Origin: Allobosea sp. OK403
Lineage (GTDB): Bacteria > Pseudomonadota > Alphaproteobacteria > Rhizobiales > Beijerinckiaceae
Length of the DNA: 64,000 nucleotides
Direction of reading: 5' to 3'
NCBI RefSeq assembly: GCF_900113835.1
Contig: NZ_FOQV01000002.1
Span: 930,001-994,000 of the forward strand
The notes under the pieces are model-generated. The model was given only the letters and a program-made list of their open reading frames with translations, was not told the DNA's origin and searched no databases. Positions 34,462 to 42,784 of the stretch are shown piece after piece. Numbering within the stretch: the first letter of the stretch is position 1; every line of letters begins with the position of its first letter. The position numbers were made by a program, and so were the translations under genes.

Positions 34462-35534
34462 TAGCCGATCGCGCTGACGATCGCCTCGGTCATGGCGCGC
34501 GTACCGGCCGTGCCGCGGATGTCGCGCGTGCGCGTCTGCGGTGAGGCCAGCGCCTTGTCGATCGCACCCTGCATCGTGCGAGCTGCGTCCAGCGCTTGCG
34601 GGAGTGTCCTGGCGCGGCCGAGATGCTCGATCAGCATCCGCGCCGATTCGATCATCGCATAGGGGTTGGCGATGTCCTTGCCGGCGATATCGGGAGCAGA
34701 GCCATGCGTCGCCTGCGCCATGGCGAGCCCACCCTCCCCGATGCACAGGCCCGGCGCCATGCCGAGCCCGCCGACGAGACCGGCAGCCTCGTCGGTCAGG
34801 ATATCGCCGAACATATTCGTCGTCACCACCGTGTCGAAACTCTGCGGATCACGGATCAGGCGCATGGCGAAAGTATCGACGATCACCTCGTCGACCGTTA
34901 CGTCGGGATAATCCTTCGCCACCTCGTAGCAGCTTTCCACGAACATGCCGCAGCCGAGCTTGAACACGGTGTTCTTATGCACGAGCGTCAGCCGCTTCTT
35001 GCGCGAGCGGGCGATATCGAGGGCGGCGCGCGCGACCTTGCGGCTGCCCTTGCGCGAGATGACGCGCACCGAGATGGTCAGGTCGTCATTGGGCCTGAAC
35101 TCGCCGGAGCCCATCACCACATTGCGGTCCGGCTGAAAGCCTTCGTTGTTCTCCCGCACGATGACGAGGTCGATATCGTCATAGATGCAGCCGATGCCCG
35201 GATAGGAGCGCGTCGGGCGGACATTGGCGAACAGGTCGAAATGCTTGCGCAGGATCGGATGCGGATTGATCGCGCCCGGACCCTTCGGATAGGCCTGATG
35301 GCCGATCGGACCGAGAATGAAGCCATCGAAGCTCGCGAGCGTCTCCAATGTGCCCTCGGGCATCGTCGTGCCGTGGCTGTCGAGCGCGGCACGCCCGATC
35401 GGCATCGGCTGCCAGTCGATCTCCAGCCCATGCCGGACAGCGGCAGCCTGCACCACCGCCACGGCCGCCGGCACGATCTCGTGGCCGATATCGTCCCCGT
35501 CGAGGACGCCGATGACGAGCTGAGCCATGGTCAC
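34461..35534 (-). CDS. Isocitrate/isopropylmalate dehydrogenase family protein
   Basis: A 357-residue NAD-dependent decarboxylating dehydrogenase of the LeuB/tartrate dehydrogenase class. Typical features are GDDIGHEIV, VRENNEGFQPDR, the catalytic lysine in LVHKNTVFKLG, the metal site MFGDILTDEAAGLVGG and the NAD loop HGSAPDIAGKDIANPYA. The start is a GTG in the GTGA overlap with the MmgE/PrpD gene; an ATG at 35528 is equally possible. It likely oxidises a 2-hydroxy dicarboxylic or tricarboxylic acid formed by that partner. Confidence 0.87.
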   Translation of the reverse strand: MTMAQLVIGVLDGDDIGHEIVPAAVAVVQAAAVRHGLEIDWQPMPIGRAALDSHGTTMPEGTLETLASFDGFILGPIGHQAYPKGPGAINPHPILRKHFDLFANVRPTRSYPGIGCIYDDIDLVIVRENNEGFQPDRNVVMGSGEFRPNDDLTISVRVISRKGSRKVARAALDIARSRKKRLTLVHKNTVFKLGCGMFVESCYEVAKDYPDVTVDEVIVDTFAMRLIRDPQSFDTVVTTNMFGDILTDEAAGLVGGLGMAPGLCIGEGGLAMAQATHGSAPDIAGKDIANPYAMIESARMLIEHLGRARTLPQALDAARTMQGAIDKALASPQTRTRDIRGTAGTRAMTEAIVSAIG

Positions 35535-36949
35535 AACCGCAACGGCGCCATCAGGCGCTCAATCGAGGGCAGCGTCTCCAGATCGCGCACCAGGGCGATC
35601 ACGTCTTCGATCCGCTCCGGCGCAAGCCTGGCGAAGCCTGCGGTCTCGCGGAACTTGTCGGAGACCTCCTCATAGCTCATCGGGTTGGTCGGGCTGCCCT
35701 TGCCGAAATCGGCCCGGCCCGAGATCGTCCGGCCGTCCTTCAGCGCGATGGCGATCAGGGTCGTCATCTTGTCGTAGCCGGCCGCCTCCGCCTCCTCATC
35801 GACGACGAAGTCGATGCGCTCGATCATCGCCTTTATGTCGGGGCGGTTCACGACCTCGTCGGTGAACTCGGCAAGACCGGCTTTGCCCTCGATCAGGAGG
35901 GCCGCCATGCAGAACTCCATCGAGAACTTGGCCTGGAGCTCGTTGGTCGGGCGGTGGTGGATCAGGGCATTGGGCATGTTGTGGTTGGTGCCGATGCGGA
36001 CCCGCTCGACCTCGCCGGCCGTGATCCTGTTCTCGCGGATGAGGCGCAACATCTCGGTCATGCCGGGATGGGTGAGCGAGCCCGACGGATGCGGCTTGAT
36101 CGAGATGCCTGGCGTCGCAAAGGTCCAGGGCGCGCCGAGCTGATTAAGGATCGCAGCCTCGTCATAGCCGCCGCCGGCGGCGCGGAAGAAGCCGCGCGGC
36201 GCCTCCAGGATCTTGTCCGTGGCGCTCCAGCCATATTCGGCGAACTGGGCCGCCGCGACGCCGCTCTCCGACGAGCGCCCGGCATGGAAGGGTTTTGTCA
36301 TCGTGCCGAAATTCTCGCGCAGGCCAGCCGACTGGCTGCCGGCGATGGAGAGCGCGCGCAAGGTCTGGTCGAGATTGAGCCCCATCAGCTTGGCGCTGGC
36401 GGCGGCGGCGGCGAAGGTGCCGCAGGTTGCCGTGGCGTGAAAGCCGGTCTGGTAGTGGCGCGGGTTGATCGCCTCGGCGATCTTGCACTCCACCTCGACG
36501 CCCAGATGATAGGCGAGCATCACCTCGCGCCCGCTGGCGCCCTTCGCCTCACCCATCGCAAGCGCTGCCGGCAGCGCGGGCGCGGTCGGATGGGTGAGCA
36601 GGCCGTAAACCCGGTCCTTGGCCACGGCGAGCTGGGTGTCGTCATAATCGTCCGCATGAATGCCGACGCCATTGGCGAAGGCGGCGAAACGCGGCGCGAC
36701 CTTCAATTTCGAGCCGATCACGGTGGCCGGCCCCTCCCCGAGATTCAGATCCAGCAAATGCCGGCGGACATAGTCGCCGCTATGGGCAACCGAGCCCGAC
36801 AGCGCCAGCCCAAGCCCGTCGAGGATCGATTTCTTGCCCAACGCGACAATATCGCCGGGCAAATCCGCCGGCGAAGCCTCGCAGATGAAGCTCGCGACAT
36901 AGCGCGTCAGGCCATTATCCGAAGGCGAAAGATTATCGGGCGTCTTCAT
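35531..36949 (-). CDS. MmgE/PrpD family protein, copy 1
   Basis: A 472-residue member of the family that includes 2-methylcitrate dehydratase, cis-aconitate decarboxylase and iminodisuccinate epimerase. Family segments seen are ANGVGIHADDYDDTQ (98-112), NFGTMTKPFHAGR, and ISIKPHPSGSLTHPGM. A GGAGGA site precedes the ATG. It is divergent from a GntR gene with the operator motif between them, and is coupled to the isocitrate-type dehydrogenase. The substrate is probably an organic di- or tricarboxylate. Confidence 0.87.
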   Translation of the reverse strand: MKTPDNLSPSDNGLTRYVASFICEASPADLPGDIVALGKKSILDGLGLALSGSVAHSGDYVRRHLLDLNLGEGPATVIGSKLKVAPRFAAFANGVGIHADDYDDTQLAVAKDRVYGLLTHPTAPALPAALAMGEAKGASGREVMLAYHLGVEVECKIAEAINPRHYQTGFHATATCGTFAAAAASAKLMGLNLDQTLRALSIAGSQSAGLRENFGTMTKPFHAGRSSESGVAAAQFAEYGWSATDKILEAPRGFFRAAGGGYDEAAILNQLGAPWTFATPGISIKPHPSGSLTHPGMTEMLRLIRENRITAGEVERVRIGTNHNMPNALIHHRPTNELQAKFSMEFCMAALLIEGKAGLAEFTDEVVNRPDIKAMIERIDFVVDEEAEAAGYDKMTTLIAIALKDGRTISGRADFGKGSPTNPMSYEEVSDKFRETAGFARLAPERIEDVIALVRDLETLPSIERLMAPLRL

Positions 36950-36995
36950 GGCGTCCTCCAGGATTGGTCACCAGCGTCTAATTGTCTTTTGCTGA

Positions 36996-37007
36996 TTGTC
37001 AACAGTT
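36996..37007. promoter_or_regulatory. GntR-type operator, site 2
   Basis: ATTGTCAACAGT lies between the divergent MmgE/PrpD copy 1 and GntR genes, with a further ATTGTC half-site at 36982. It matches the motif at 31763, 42021 and 42051 at most positions. Confidence 0.6.
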
Positions 37008-37085
37008 TAAGATTCGATGGCATCCGCCAATTGCGGCTGATAGATTGAGGCAACCGCACGGAACCCATTGCAGGAACCCCATGGC

Positions 37086-37772
37086 ATGAGTCTCGATATC
37101 GATTCCGCCCTGCAGCTTCGCCGCAACCAGTCGCTGACCTCGATCATCCGCCACGAGCTGGAGCAGATGATCGAGCGGGGCGAGCTGAGTGCCGGCGAGC
37201 GGCTCAACGAGAATGCGCTCGCGGCCAAGCTGGGGGTCAGCCGGGGGCCGATCCGCGAGGCCTGCCGCGGGCTGGAGCAGAGCGGGCTGGTGAATGTCAT
37301 CGTCAACCGCGGCGTGTTCATCCGCGCGCTCGACGGACGCGAGGCGGCAGAACTCTACGAGATCCGGGCCGCGCTCTATGGCCTGGCTGGCCGGCTGCTG
37401 GCGCCCATCGTCACCGACCAGCAGATCGCCATCCTCACCGGTTATGTCGAGGAGATGGACGCTGCCATGGCGGCCGGAGACCTGAACAGCTTCTATCCCG
37501 GCAATTTGCGCTTTCACGAGGCCATCGTCGAATTCGGCGGCAATACCCGCCTGGCGGCCGAATGCGCCGCGATCCACCGCGAGATGCACCTGCTGCGCCG
37601 CCGCACCCTCGACATGCCGGGCCGGATGGCGACCTCCAATGACGAGCACCGCGCCATCCTCGAACGCATCGCGGCACGTGACCCCATCGGGGCCGAGGCT
37701 GCGCTGGAGGAGCATGTCCTGATCAGCCGCAGCGCACTGTTTGGCCCACTTGGTCATTATCCCGACGCCTGA
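37086..37772 (+). CDS. GntR family regulator (FCD subfamily), copy 1
   Basis: A 228-residue regulator. The winged helix has LSAGERLNENALAAKLGVSRGPIREACRGLEQSGLV, and the FCD domain has the metal-site histidines in RFHEAI and EHR/EEHV. The ATG at 37086 follows AGGAA by 9 bases. It resembles the GntR at 42107, suggesting duplication of a regulator and MmgE/PrpD pair. Its stop codon abuts the stop of the convergent permease gene with no bases between. Confidence 0.88.
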   Translation: MSLDIDSALQLRRNQSLTSIIRHELEQMIERGELSAGERLNENALAAKLGVSRGPIREACRGLEQSGLVNVIVNRGVFIRALDGREAAELYEIRAALYGLAGRLLAPIVTDQQIAILTGYVEEMDAAMAAGDLNSFYPGNLRFHEAIVEFGGNTRLAAECAAIHREMHLLRRRTLDMPGRMATSNDEHRAILERIAARDPIGAEAALEEHVLISRSALFGPLGHYPDA

Positions 37773-39503
37773 TCAGCCGCGGACCGGGCCAACTCTCACG
37801 CCCCCGAGAAGCGGCAGGCGATTGGCGAGGAACACGACGGCGAACGAGACCATCAGCAGCATGATCCCGAGCACGGAGATCGCGCCGAGATCGCCGGATT
37901 CGTTCAGGTCGTAGATGATGACCGAGACGAGCTTGGTGTCCGCCGTCGTCAGCAGGATCGTGGCGGAGAGTTCGCGGATCGTGCCGATGAAGACGAAACA
38001 CCAGGCCGCCACGACATTGGAGCGCAGTAGCGGCGCGGTGATGGTGCGCAGCGTCGTCATCCGCGTCGCACCCAGAATGCGCCCCGCCTCCTCCAGTTCG
38101 ACATGCACGCTTTTGAAGGCCGAGGAGAGCTGCTGGTAGCCCGCCGGCATCTCGATGGTCAGGAAGGCGATCAGCAGGATCCAGAGCGTGCCGTAAAGCG
38201 GCAAGATCGGGCTGGAATAGCTGAGGAAGAGGCCGACACCGAGCACGATGCCGGGGATCGCGATCGGCGCGGTCGCGAGATAGCCGAGATAAGGCGCCGC
38301 CCGCGAGGTGCCGCGCGTGACGAGATAGGCCACGACGAGCGCGATCGCCGTGCCGATGGTCGCCGTGAGAAAGCCGAGCAGGAAGGTATTACGCAGCGCG
38401 AGCTGCGTCGCGGAAAACTCGAAGAACACGAACCAGATATGATGGAGCGTGAAGCTCTCGAAGGTCAGCGGCTCGGCCACGGTGCGGGTGAGCGCGGTCT
38501 TCACAAGCGCTGCATAGGGCATCAGCACCGTCAGCGAGAGGATGAGGAAGGTGAAGCCGAGCGCCAGCCATTTCCAGCGCCCGAGCACGGTGATGCGCAC
38601 GCTCCCGCTCTTGCCGCCGAGCGTGGTGTAGCCGCGTCGGCCGAGGATGCGCCGCTGCGTCCACAGCAACAGGATGGTGACGAGAAGCAGCGGCAGCGCG
38701 GCAGCAGCTGCAAGCCCTGGCTTGGGCGGATACTGGAACAGGCTCCAGATCTTGGTGGTGATGACATGGAAATTCGCCGGCAAGGCCAGGATGGCCGGCG
38801 AGCCGAACATCGTCAGCGCCTGCAAGATCGCGATGAGGGAGCCGGCGAGCATGGCGGGCAGCACGAGCGGGATCGTCACCTTGCGCAAGGTCGGCCAAAG
38901 GCCGCCGCCGAGGATGGCGGAGGCCTCCTCCAGCTCGGTCGGCACACGTTCGAGCGCGTTCGTCACCAATGTGAAGACATAGGGGAAGGTGTAGCAGGAG
39001 ATGGCGAAGACCAGCCCCGAGAGCGTGTAGATGTCGACGAGGTACTCGTAAGGGTCCAGGCCGAACAGCCAGCGATAGACGGCATTGATGATGCCGCTAT
39101 TGGGCGCGGCGAGAATCTCCCAGGCGATGGCGCCGAGGAAGGGCGGCGTCACGAAGGACGCCATGACGAGCCCGCGCACCATGCCGCGGCCCGGCATGTC
39201 GGTGCGCGCCACGATCCAGGCGAGCGGGACCGCGATGACGCAGGACATCGCCCCAACGCTCAGCGACATGGTGATAGCGATGATGAAGGGCCGGCGCAGC
39301 GTCGCATCGGTGACCAGCGCCCTGAAATTGGCGAGGCTCAGGCTGCCCGTCTGATCCGTTATCGCGTAATAGCCGAGCCAGCCGAGCGGCAGCAGCACCA
39401 GCACCGCCAGGATCACCGTGAGCAGCACGAAGATCGGCCGCGACCAGTCCAAACTGATGCGGCGCGTGGGAATCCCGGCGTCGATCCCGGCTATCGCAGT
39501 CAT
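37773..39503 (-). CDS. Fe3+-type ABC transporter permease, fused two-domain
   Basis: A 576-residue inner-membrane permease with two six-helix halves (about 20-290 and 310-570), the FbpB/AfuB/ThiP form. EAA loops occur in each half: ELEEASAILGGGLWPTLRKV and ELEEAGRILGATRMTTLRTI. It is the last gene of an ATPase, binding protein, permease operon. Iron, organic anion and phosphonate importers share this form; the neighbours suggest an organic acid. Confidence 0.92.
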   Translation of the reverse strand: MTAIAGIDAGIPTRRISLDWSRPIFVLLTVILAVLVLLPLGWLGYYAITDQTGSLSLANFRALVTDATLRRPFIIAITMSLSVGAMSCVIAVPLAWIVARTDMPGRGMVRGLVMASFVTPPFLGAIAWEILAAPNSGIINAVYRWLFGLDPYEYLVDIYTLSGLVFAISCYTFPYVFTLVTNALERVPTELEEASAILGGGLWPTLRKVTIPLVLPAMLAGSLIAILQALTMFGSPAILALPANFHVITTKIWSLFQYPPKPGLAAAAALPLLLVTILLLWTQRRILGRRGYTTLGGKSGSVRITVLGRWKWLALGFTFLILSLTVLMPYAALVKTALTRTVAEPLTFESFTLHHIWFVFFEFSATQLALRNTFLLGFLTATIGTAIALVVAYLVTRGTSRAAPYLGYLATAPIAIPGIVLGVGLFLSYSSPILPLYGTLWILLIAFLTIEMPAGYQQLSSAFKSVHVELEEAGRILGATRMTTLRTITAPLLRSNVVAAWCFVFIGTIRELSATILLTTADTKLVSVIIYDLNESGDLGAISVLGIMLLMVSFAVVFLANRLPLLGGVRVGPVRG

Positions 39504-39617
39504 GAGGATCTCCGTGCGCAGCCAGCACGCGACGCGAAAACGCCGAGCGCTGATTTCGTCAAAAGGCGAAAGGACGGCGCGAAACGCCCGCGCCGCGGGA
39601 GGACAGCCTCGGCCGGA

Positions 39618-40679
39618 TCAAGTGCCGAAATACTCTTCGTATTTTTTCTTGATCATCTCGATATTGGGCTCGAGCTTGACCGGGTCGGAATAGAGCAGCT
39701 TGATCTTGGAGAGTGGCACGCGCGTCTCCTTCTCCTTGACGCGTGGGTGGAAGGAGCGCAGCCCGCCGAAATCGCTGTTGAGCTGCTGCGTCTCCTGGTC
39801 GAACAGGAAGGAGTAGAACAGCTTCGCGGCATTGGGATGCGGCGCGTTCTTGAGCAGGCCGCCATGGCCGATGGCGATTGGCGTGCCCTCCGTCGCATAG
39901 ACGATCTCGACGGGAACGCCGCTCTCCTTCAGCATGAACATGTTGTATTCGTTGCCGTCGGCCTCGATGGAGCGCTCGCCCTGGGCCAGTTTCTTCGGCG
40001 GCTCGGTCGATGACTGCACCTGCATGATGCGCTGCTTGCCGAGCTTCTCGAAAAAGTCCCAGCCGAGCGCCTGGCTCAACACGTCGGTCCCGGTCATCAC
40101 CGTGCCGGAATAGCCGGGATGGGCTTTTACGATGCGGCCGCGCCATTTCGGATTGAGCAGGTCGGCATGGCTCTTAGGCGCCTCCTCGGCCTTCACCTGC
40201 TTGGTGTTGTAGCCGATGACCGAGAGATGCGCCCGATAGGCAGCGTAGTAGCCGTCCGGATCTCTGGCCTCCTTCGGCCAGTCCTTGGCGACCTCGGCCG
40301 GCACGGCCTGGGCCAGCCAGCCATTGCGCTTGAACAGCACGAAGTGCACCGCATCCGAGGTTTCCACCACATCGGCATTGTAGATCGAGCTGCCATATTC
40401 CTGGCTGAGGCGCTGGAACACGCGTTCCGCGCCTGAGCGCTCGACCTTGACCTTGATGCCGGGATATTTCGCCTCGAAGGCGCTGCCGACCCGCTCGGCA
40501 ACCACGACATCGGTGGCGGTATAGAAGGTGACGGTGCCTTCCTTCTTCGCCGCCTCGATGAGCTCCGGCGTGACGTCATAGGGTGCGGGGGCCTGCGCCA
40601 GGGCGGGCAGGCCGCCGAGAGCCGTGGAGAGAAGAAGGCCGGCCATCACGGAGCGTCTGTCGAACCTTGGGCGTTTCAT
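39618..40679 (-). CDS. Fe3+-type ABC transporter substrate-binding protein
   Basis: A 353-residue periplasmic protein of the FbpA-like family 1/6 fold. The N-terminus MKRPRFDRRSVMAGLLLS carries a twin arginine before the hydrophobic stretch and a likely cleavage at ALAQAPA. The mature start LIEAAKKEGTVTFYTATD is typical. No paired iron-ligand tyrosine motif typical of FbpA is obvious, so the ligand may be an organic acid. GGAGG precedes the ATG. A composite repeat separates it from the upstream ATPase gene. Confidence 0.88.
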   Translation of the reverse strand: MKRPRFDRRSVMAGLLLSTALGGLPALAQAPAPYDVTPELIEAAKKEGTVTFYTATDVVVAERVGSAFEAKYPGIKVKVERSGAERVFQRLSQEYGSSIYNADVVETSDAVHFVLFKRNGWLAQAVPAEVAKDWPKEARDPDGYYAAYRAHLSVIGYNTKQVKAEEAPKSHADLLNPKWRGRIVKAHPGYSGTVMTGTDVLSQALGWDFFEKLGKQRIMQVQSSTEPPKKLAQGERSIEADGNEYNMFMLKESGVPVEIVYATEGTPIAIGHGGLLKNAPHPNAAKLFYSFLFDQETQQLNSDFGGLRSFHPRVKEKETRVPLSKIKLLYSDPVKLEPNIEMIKKKYEEYFGT

Positions 40680-40710
40680 TCTTGGTCCTCCCGATTGTTA
40701 TGGTTGGCGA

Positions 40711-40812
40711 GAGCGTTTTCGAGCGAACTGGCCCCCGGTTCGCGTGAAGAAAACGCGTTACAACAAAGGGCTAGAGCTATTGAACGATCCAATTGGATCG
40801 GAAATTGCTCTA
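40711..40812. repeat. Composite palindromic repeat, copy 3 (module C)
   Basis: Module C: gagcgttttcgagcgaactg, then aaaacgcgtta and ttgaacgatccaattggatc, ending at gctctag. It matches the 3' half of the copy at 58801-58930. It lies inside the ABC operon between the ATPase and the binding protein, where it might tune expression as REP elements do elsewhere. Confidence 0.82.
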
Positions 40813-40834
40813 GGGCGGCCTTTGGCCGCCTCGT

Positions 40835-41896
40835 TCAACGAGCCAGGGCGCGGCAATACTCCTGCGGAAAGTGCAGCCAGACGGGCTGGCCGCGATCGAT
40901 GGCCAGATGAGGCTCGGCCACCGTGCGAATCTGCGCACCGCCGGGAAGCTCGATCAGGTAGTCGCGATGCGAGCCGAGATAGACCTGGCGCAGGACCGTG
41001 CCCTGCGTCCGGTTGGGGCCGTCGCCCTGGGGCTTGGAGTCCAGCACGATGTCGTGGTGGCGCACCGAGACGACGCCGTCCCCGCCGGCGGAGAAGTCGC
41101 CGGCGCCGCAGCGCAGTTTCAGCGGACCACATTCCACCGTCTCGGCATCGAGCCAGCGGCCCTTCAGGATATTGGTGCCGCCAAGGAAGCGCGCGACGAA
41201 TTCCGACTGCGGCCGCTCGTAGATCTCCTCGGGACTCCCGGCCTGCTCGATGCGCCCCTGGTTCATCACGACGATCAGATCGGCCGTGGTCATGGCCTCG
41301 GCCTGATCATGCGTCACATAGACCGTGGTGTAGCGGAAGGCATCGTGCAGGCGGCGGATCTCGAAGCGCATCTCCTCGCGCAGATTGGCGTCGAGATTGG
41401 AGAGCGGCTCGTCCAGCAGCAGGATCTCGGGCTCGACGACGAGCGCGCGGGCCAGTGAGACACGTTGCTGCTGCCCGCCCGAAAGCTCTCCGGGATAACG
41501 CTCGGCAAGCGCCTTCAATCGCGTGACGTCGAGAATCTTGTCGACCAGCCTCACGATCTCGGCGGCCGACATCTTCCGAAGCATCAGGCCGTAGCCGATA
41601 TTCTCGCGAACAGTCATGTGCGGCCAGAGCGCATAGCTCTGGAAGATCATCGACATGCCCCGCCGCTCCGGAGGTTCGCTCCACCCGGCGGACGAGATCG
41701 TGCGTCCGCCGACGTGAATTTCACCGCCCTTGGGTGTGATGAAGCCAGCGATCAGTCGCAGCGTCGTCGTCTTGCCGCAGCCCGATGGTCCGAGCAGGCA
41801 GACGAGATCGCCCTTCTCGACTTTGAGGTCGACGCGATCGACCACGGTCAGCGCGCCATAGCGCATGGTGAGGTCGGCCAGCTCCAGAAACGCCAA
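40835..41896 (-). CDS. ABC transporter ATP-binding protein (FbpC/PotA type)
   Basis: A 353-residue ATPase with Walker A GPSGCGKTT, Q-loop FQSYALWPH, signature [15 protein letters not shown], Walker B LLLDEPLSNLD, H-loop THDQAEA and a C-terminal TOBE region (VSVRHHDIVL). First gene of the minus-strand ABC operon. Upstream lie two TTGT-type operator sites before the divergent GntR copy 2. Confidence 0.93.
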   Translation of the reverse strand: MAFLELADLTMRYGALTVVDRVDLKVEKGDLVCLLGPSGCGKTTTLRLIAGFITPKGGEIHVGGRTISSAGWSEPPERRGMSMIFQSYALWPHMTVRENIGYGLMLRKMSAAEIVRLVDKILDVTRLKALAERYPGELSGGQQQRVSLARALVVEPEILLLDEPLSNLDANLREEMRFEIRRLHDAFRYTTVYVTHDQAEAMTTADLIVVMNQGRIEQAGSPEEIYERPQSEFVARFLGGTNILKGRWLDAETVECGPLKLRCGAGDFSAGGDGVVSVRHHDIVLDSKPQGDGPNRTQGTVLRQVYLGSHRDYLIELPGGAQIRTVAEPHLAIDRGQPVWLHFPQEYCRALAR

Positions 41897-42020
41897 TGCA
41901 TCCTCCCAGACGCCGTTTCATCGCAAGATGAGCCCGGGCGTTGCGCATCGTCCGGCATTACGCCGGGCTACGTCCGCCTCTGTGTGAGCTATCGACCGAA
42001 GGCTACGGACCCTCGATTAG

Positions 42021-42032
42021 ATTGTCAACAAT
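42021..42032. promoter_or_regulatory. GntR-type operator, site 3
   Basis: ATTGTCAACAAT, 30 bases from a second copy at 42051, in the divergent region between the ABC ATPase and GntR copy 2. Confidence 0.65.
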
Positions 42033-42050
42033 AAGCATTTCATTTTGCAG

Positions 42051-42062
42051 ATTGTTGACATT
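42051..42062. promoter_or_regulatory. GntR-type operator, site 4
   Basis: ATTGTTGACATT, on the same helical face as site 3 (about three turns away). Arms ATTGT and ACATT are imperfect. Confidence 0.55.
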
Positions 42063-42106
42063 CTTCAGATGACATTTTACCCACGATTCCCGAGGAAGGA
42101 AAGCCA

Positions 42107-42772
42107 ATGCTCGCCCAAGCCATCGAGCTGCTGAGGGATCGCTCCCTGCCGATGCTGATCGAGCAGGAGATCGAGCGCGTGATCCTGGGCGGCGAATACG
42201 CCCCCGGCGACAAGATCAACGAGCAGGCGCTGGCCCTGCGTTTCGGCATCAGCCGCGGCCCTATTCGCGAGGCTCTGCGCTCGCTCGACCGCACCGGCTT
42301 GATCGACACCATTCCCAACCGCGGCGTCTTCGTGCGGCGGCTCACGGCCGCGCAAGCCGCCGAGATCTACGACGTGCGCGCCGCGCTTTTCGCCCTCGCC
42401 GGGCAATGTCTCGCCATTCGGGCCAGCGCAGCGGATGTAGAGCGCCTGCGAGGCCACGTCGCGGCCATGGACGAGGCCGTCGCGCGCGACGATTTCGAGA
42501 CCTACATCACCGAGAATTTCGCGCTGCACGAAGCGATCGTCACCCGCGCCGGTAACGCCACCCTCGCCACGCATTACCTCGCGCTCGTCAAGCAATTGCG
42601 GCTCTACCGCACCCGCAACCTGATGCTGGCGGATTCCGTGCAGGCCTCCAATGAAGAGCATCGCGAGATGGTGGAAGCCATCGCCGCGCGCGACCCCGCC
42701 CGCGCCTATGCCGCTCATTTCAACCATGTGGCCACGGCCAAGATACGCCTGATGGCGAACCATCTGACTTGA
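42107..42772 (+). CDS. GntR family regulator (FCD subfamily), copy 2
   Basis: A 221-residue regulator similar in layout to copy 1. The winged helix reads YAPGDKINEQALALRFGISRGPIREALRSLDRTGLIDTIPNRGVFVRRL, and copy 1 shares the stretch SRGPIREA and NRGVFIR. A strong AGGAAGGAAA site precedes the ATG. It is followed after 12 bases by MmgE/PrpD copy 2 and is divergent from the ABC operon. Confidence 0.9.
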   Translation: MLAQAIELLRDRSLPMLIEQEIERVILGGEYAPGDKINEQALALRFGISRGPIREALRSLDRTGLIDTIPNRGVFVRRLTAAQAAEIYDVRAALFALAGQCLAIRASAADVERLRGHVAAMDEAVARDDFETYITENFALHEAIVTRAGNATLATHYLALVKQLRLYRTRNLMLADSVQASNEEHREMVEAIAARDPARAYAAHFNHVATAKIRLMANHLT

Positions 42773-42784
42773 GAGGGAACTCCC

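Noticed and set aside
38103..40013. 636-codon plus-strand frame across permease and binding-protein genes
   Set aside because: It crosses two real genes and is extremely charged, as expected for the reverse of membrane protein codons.
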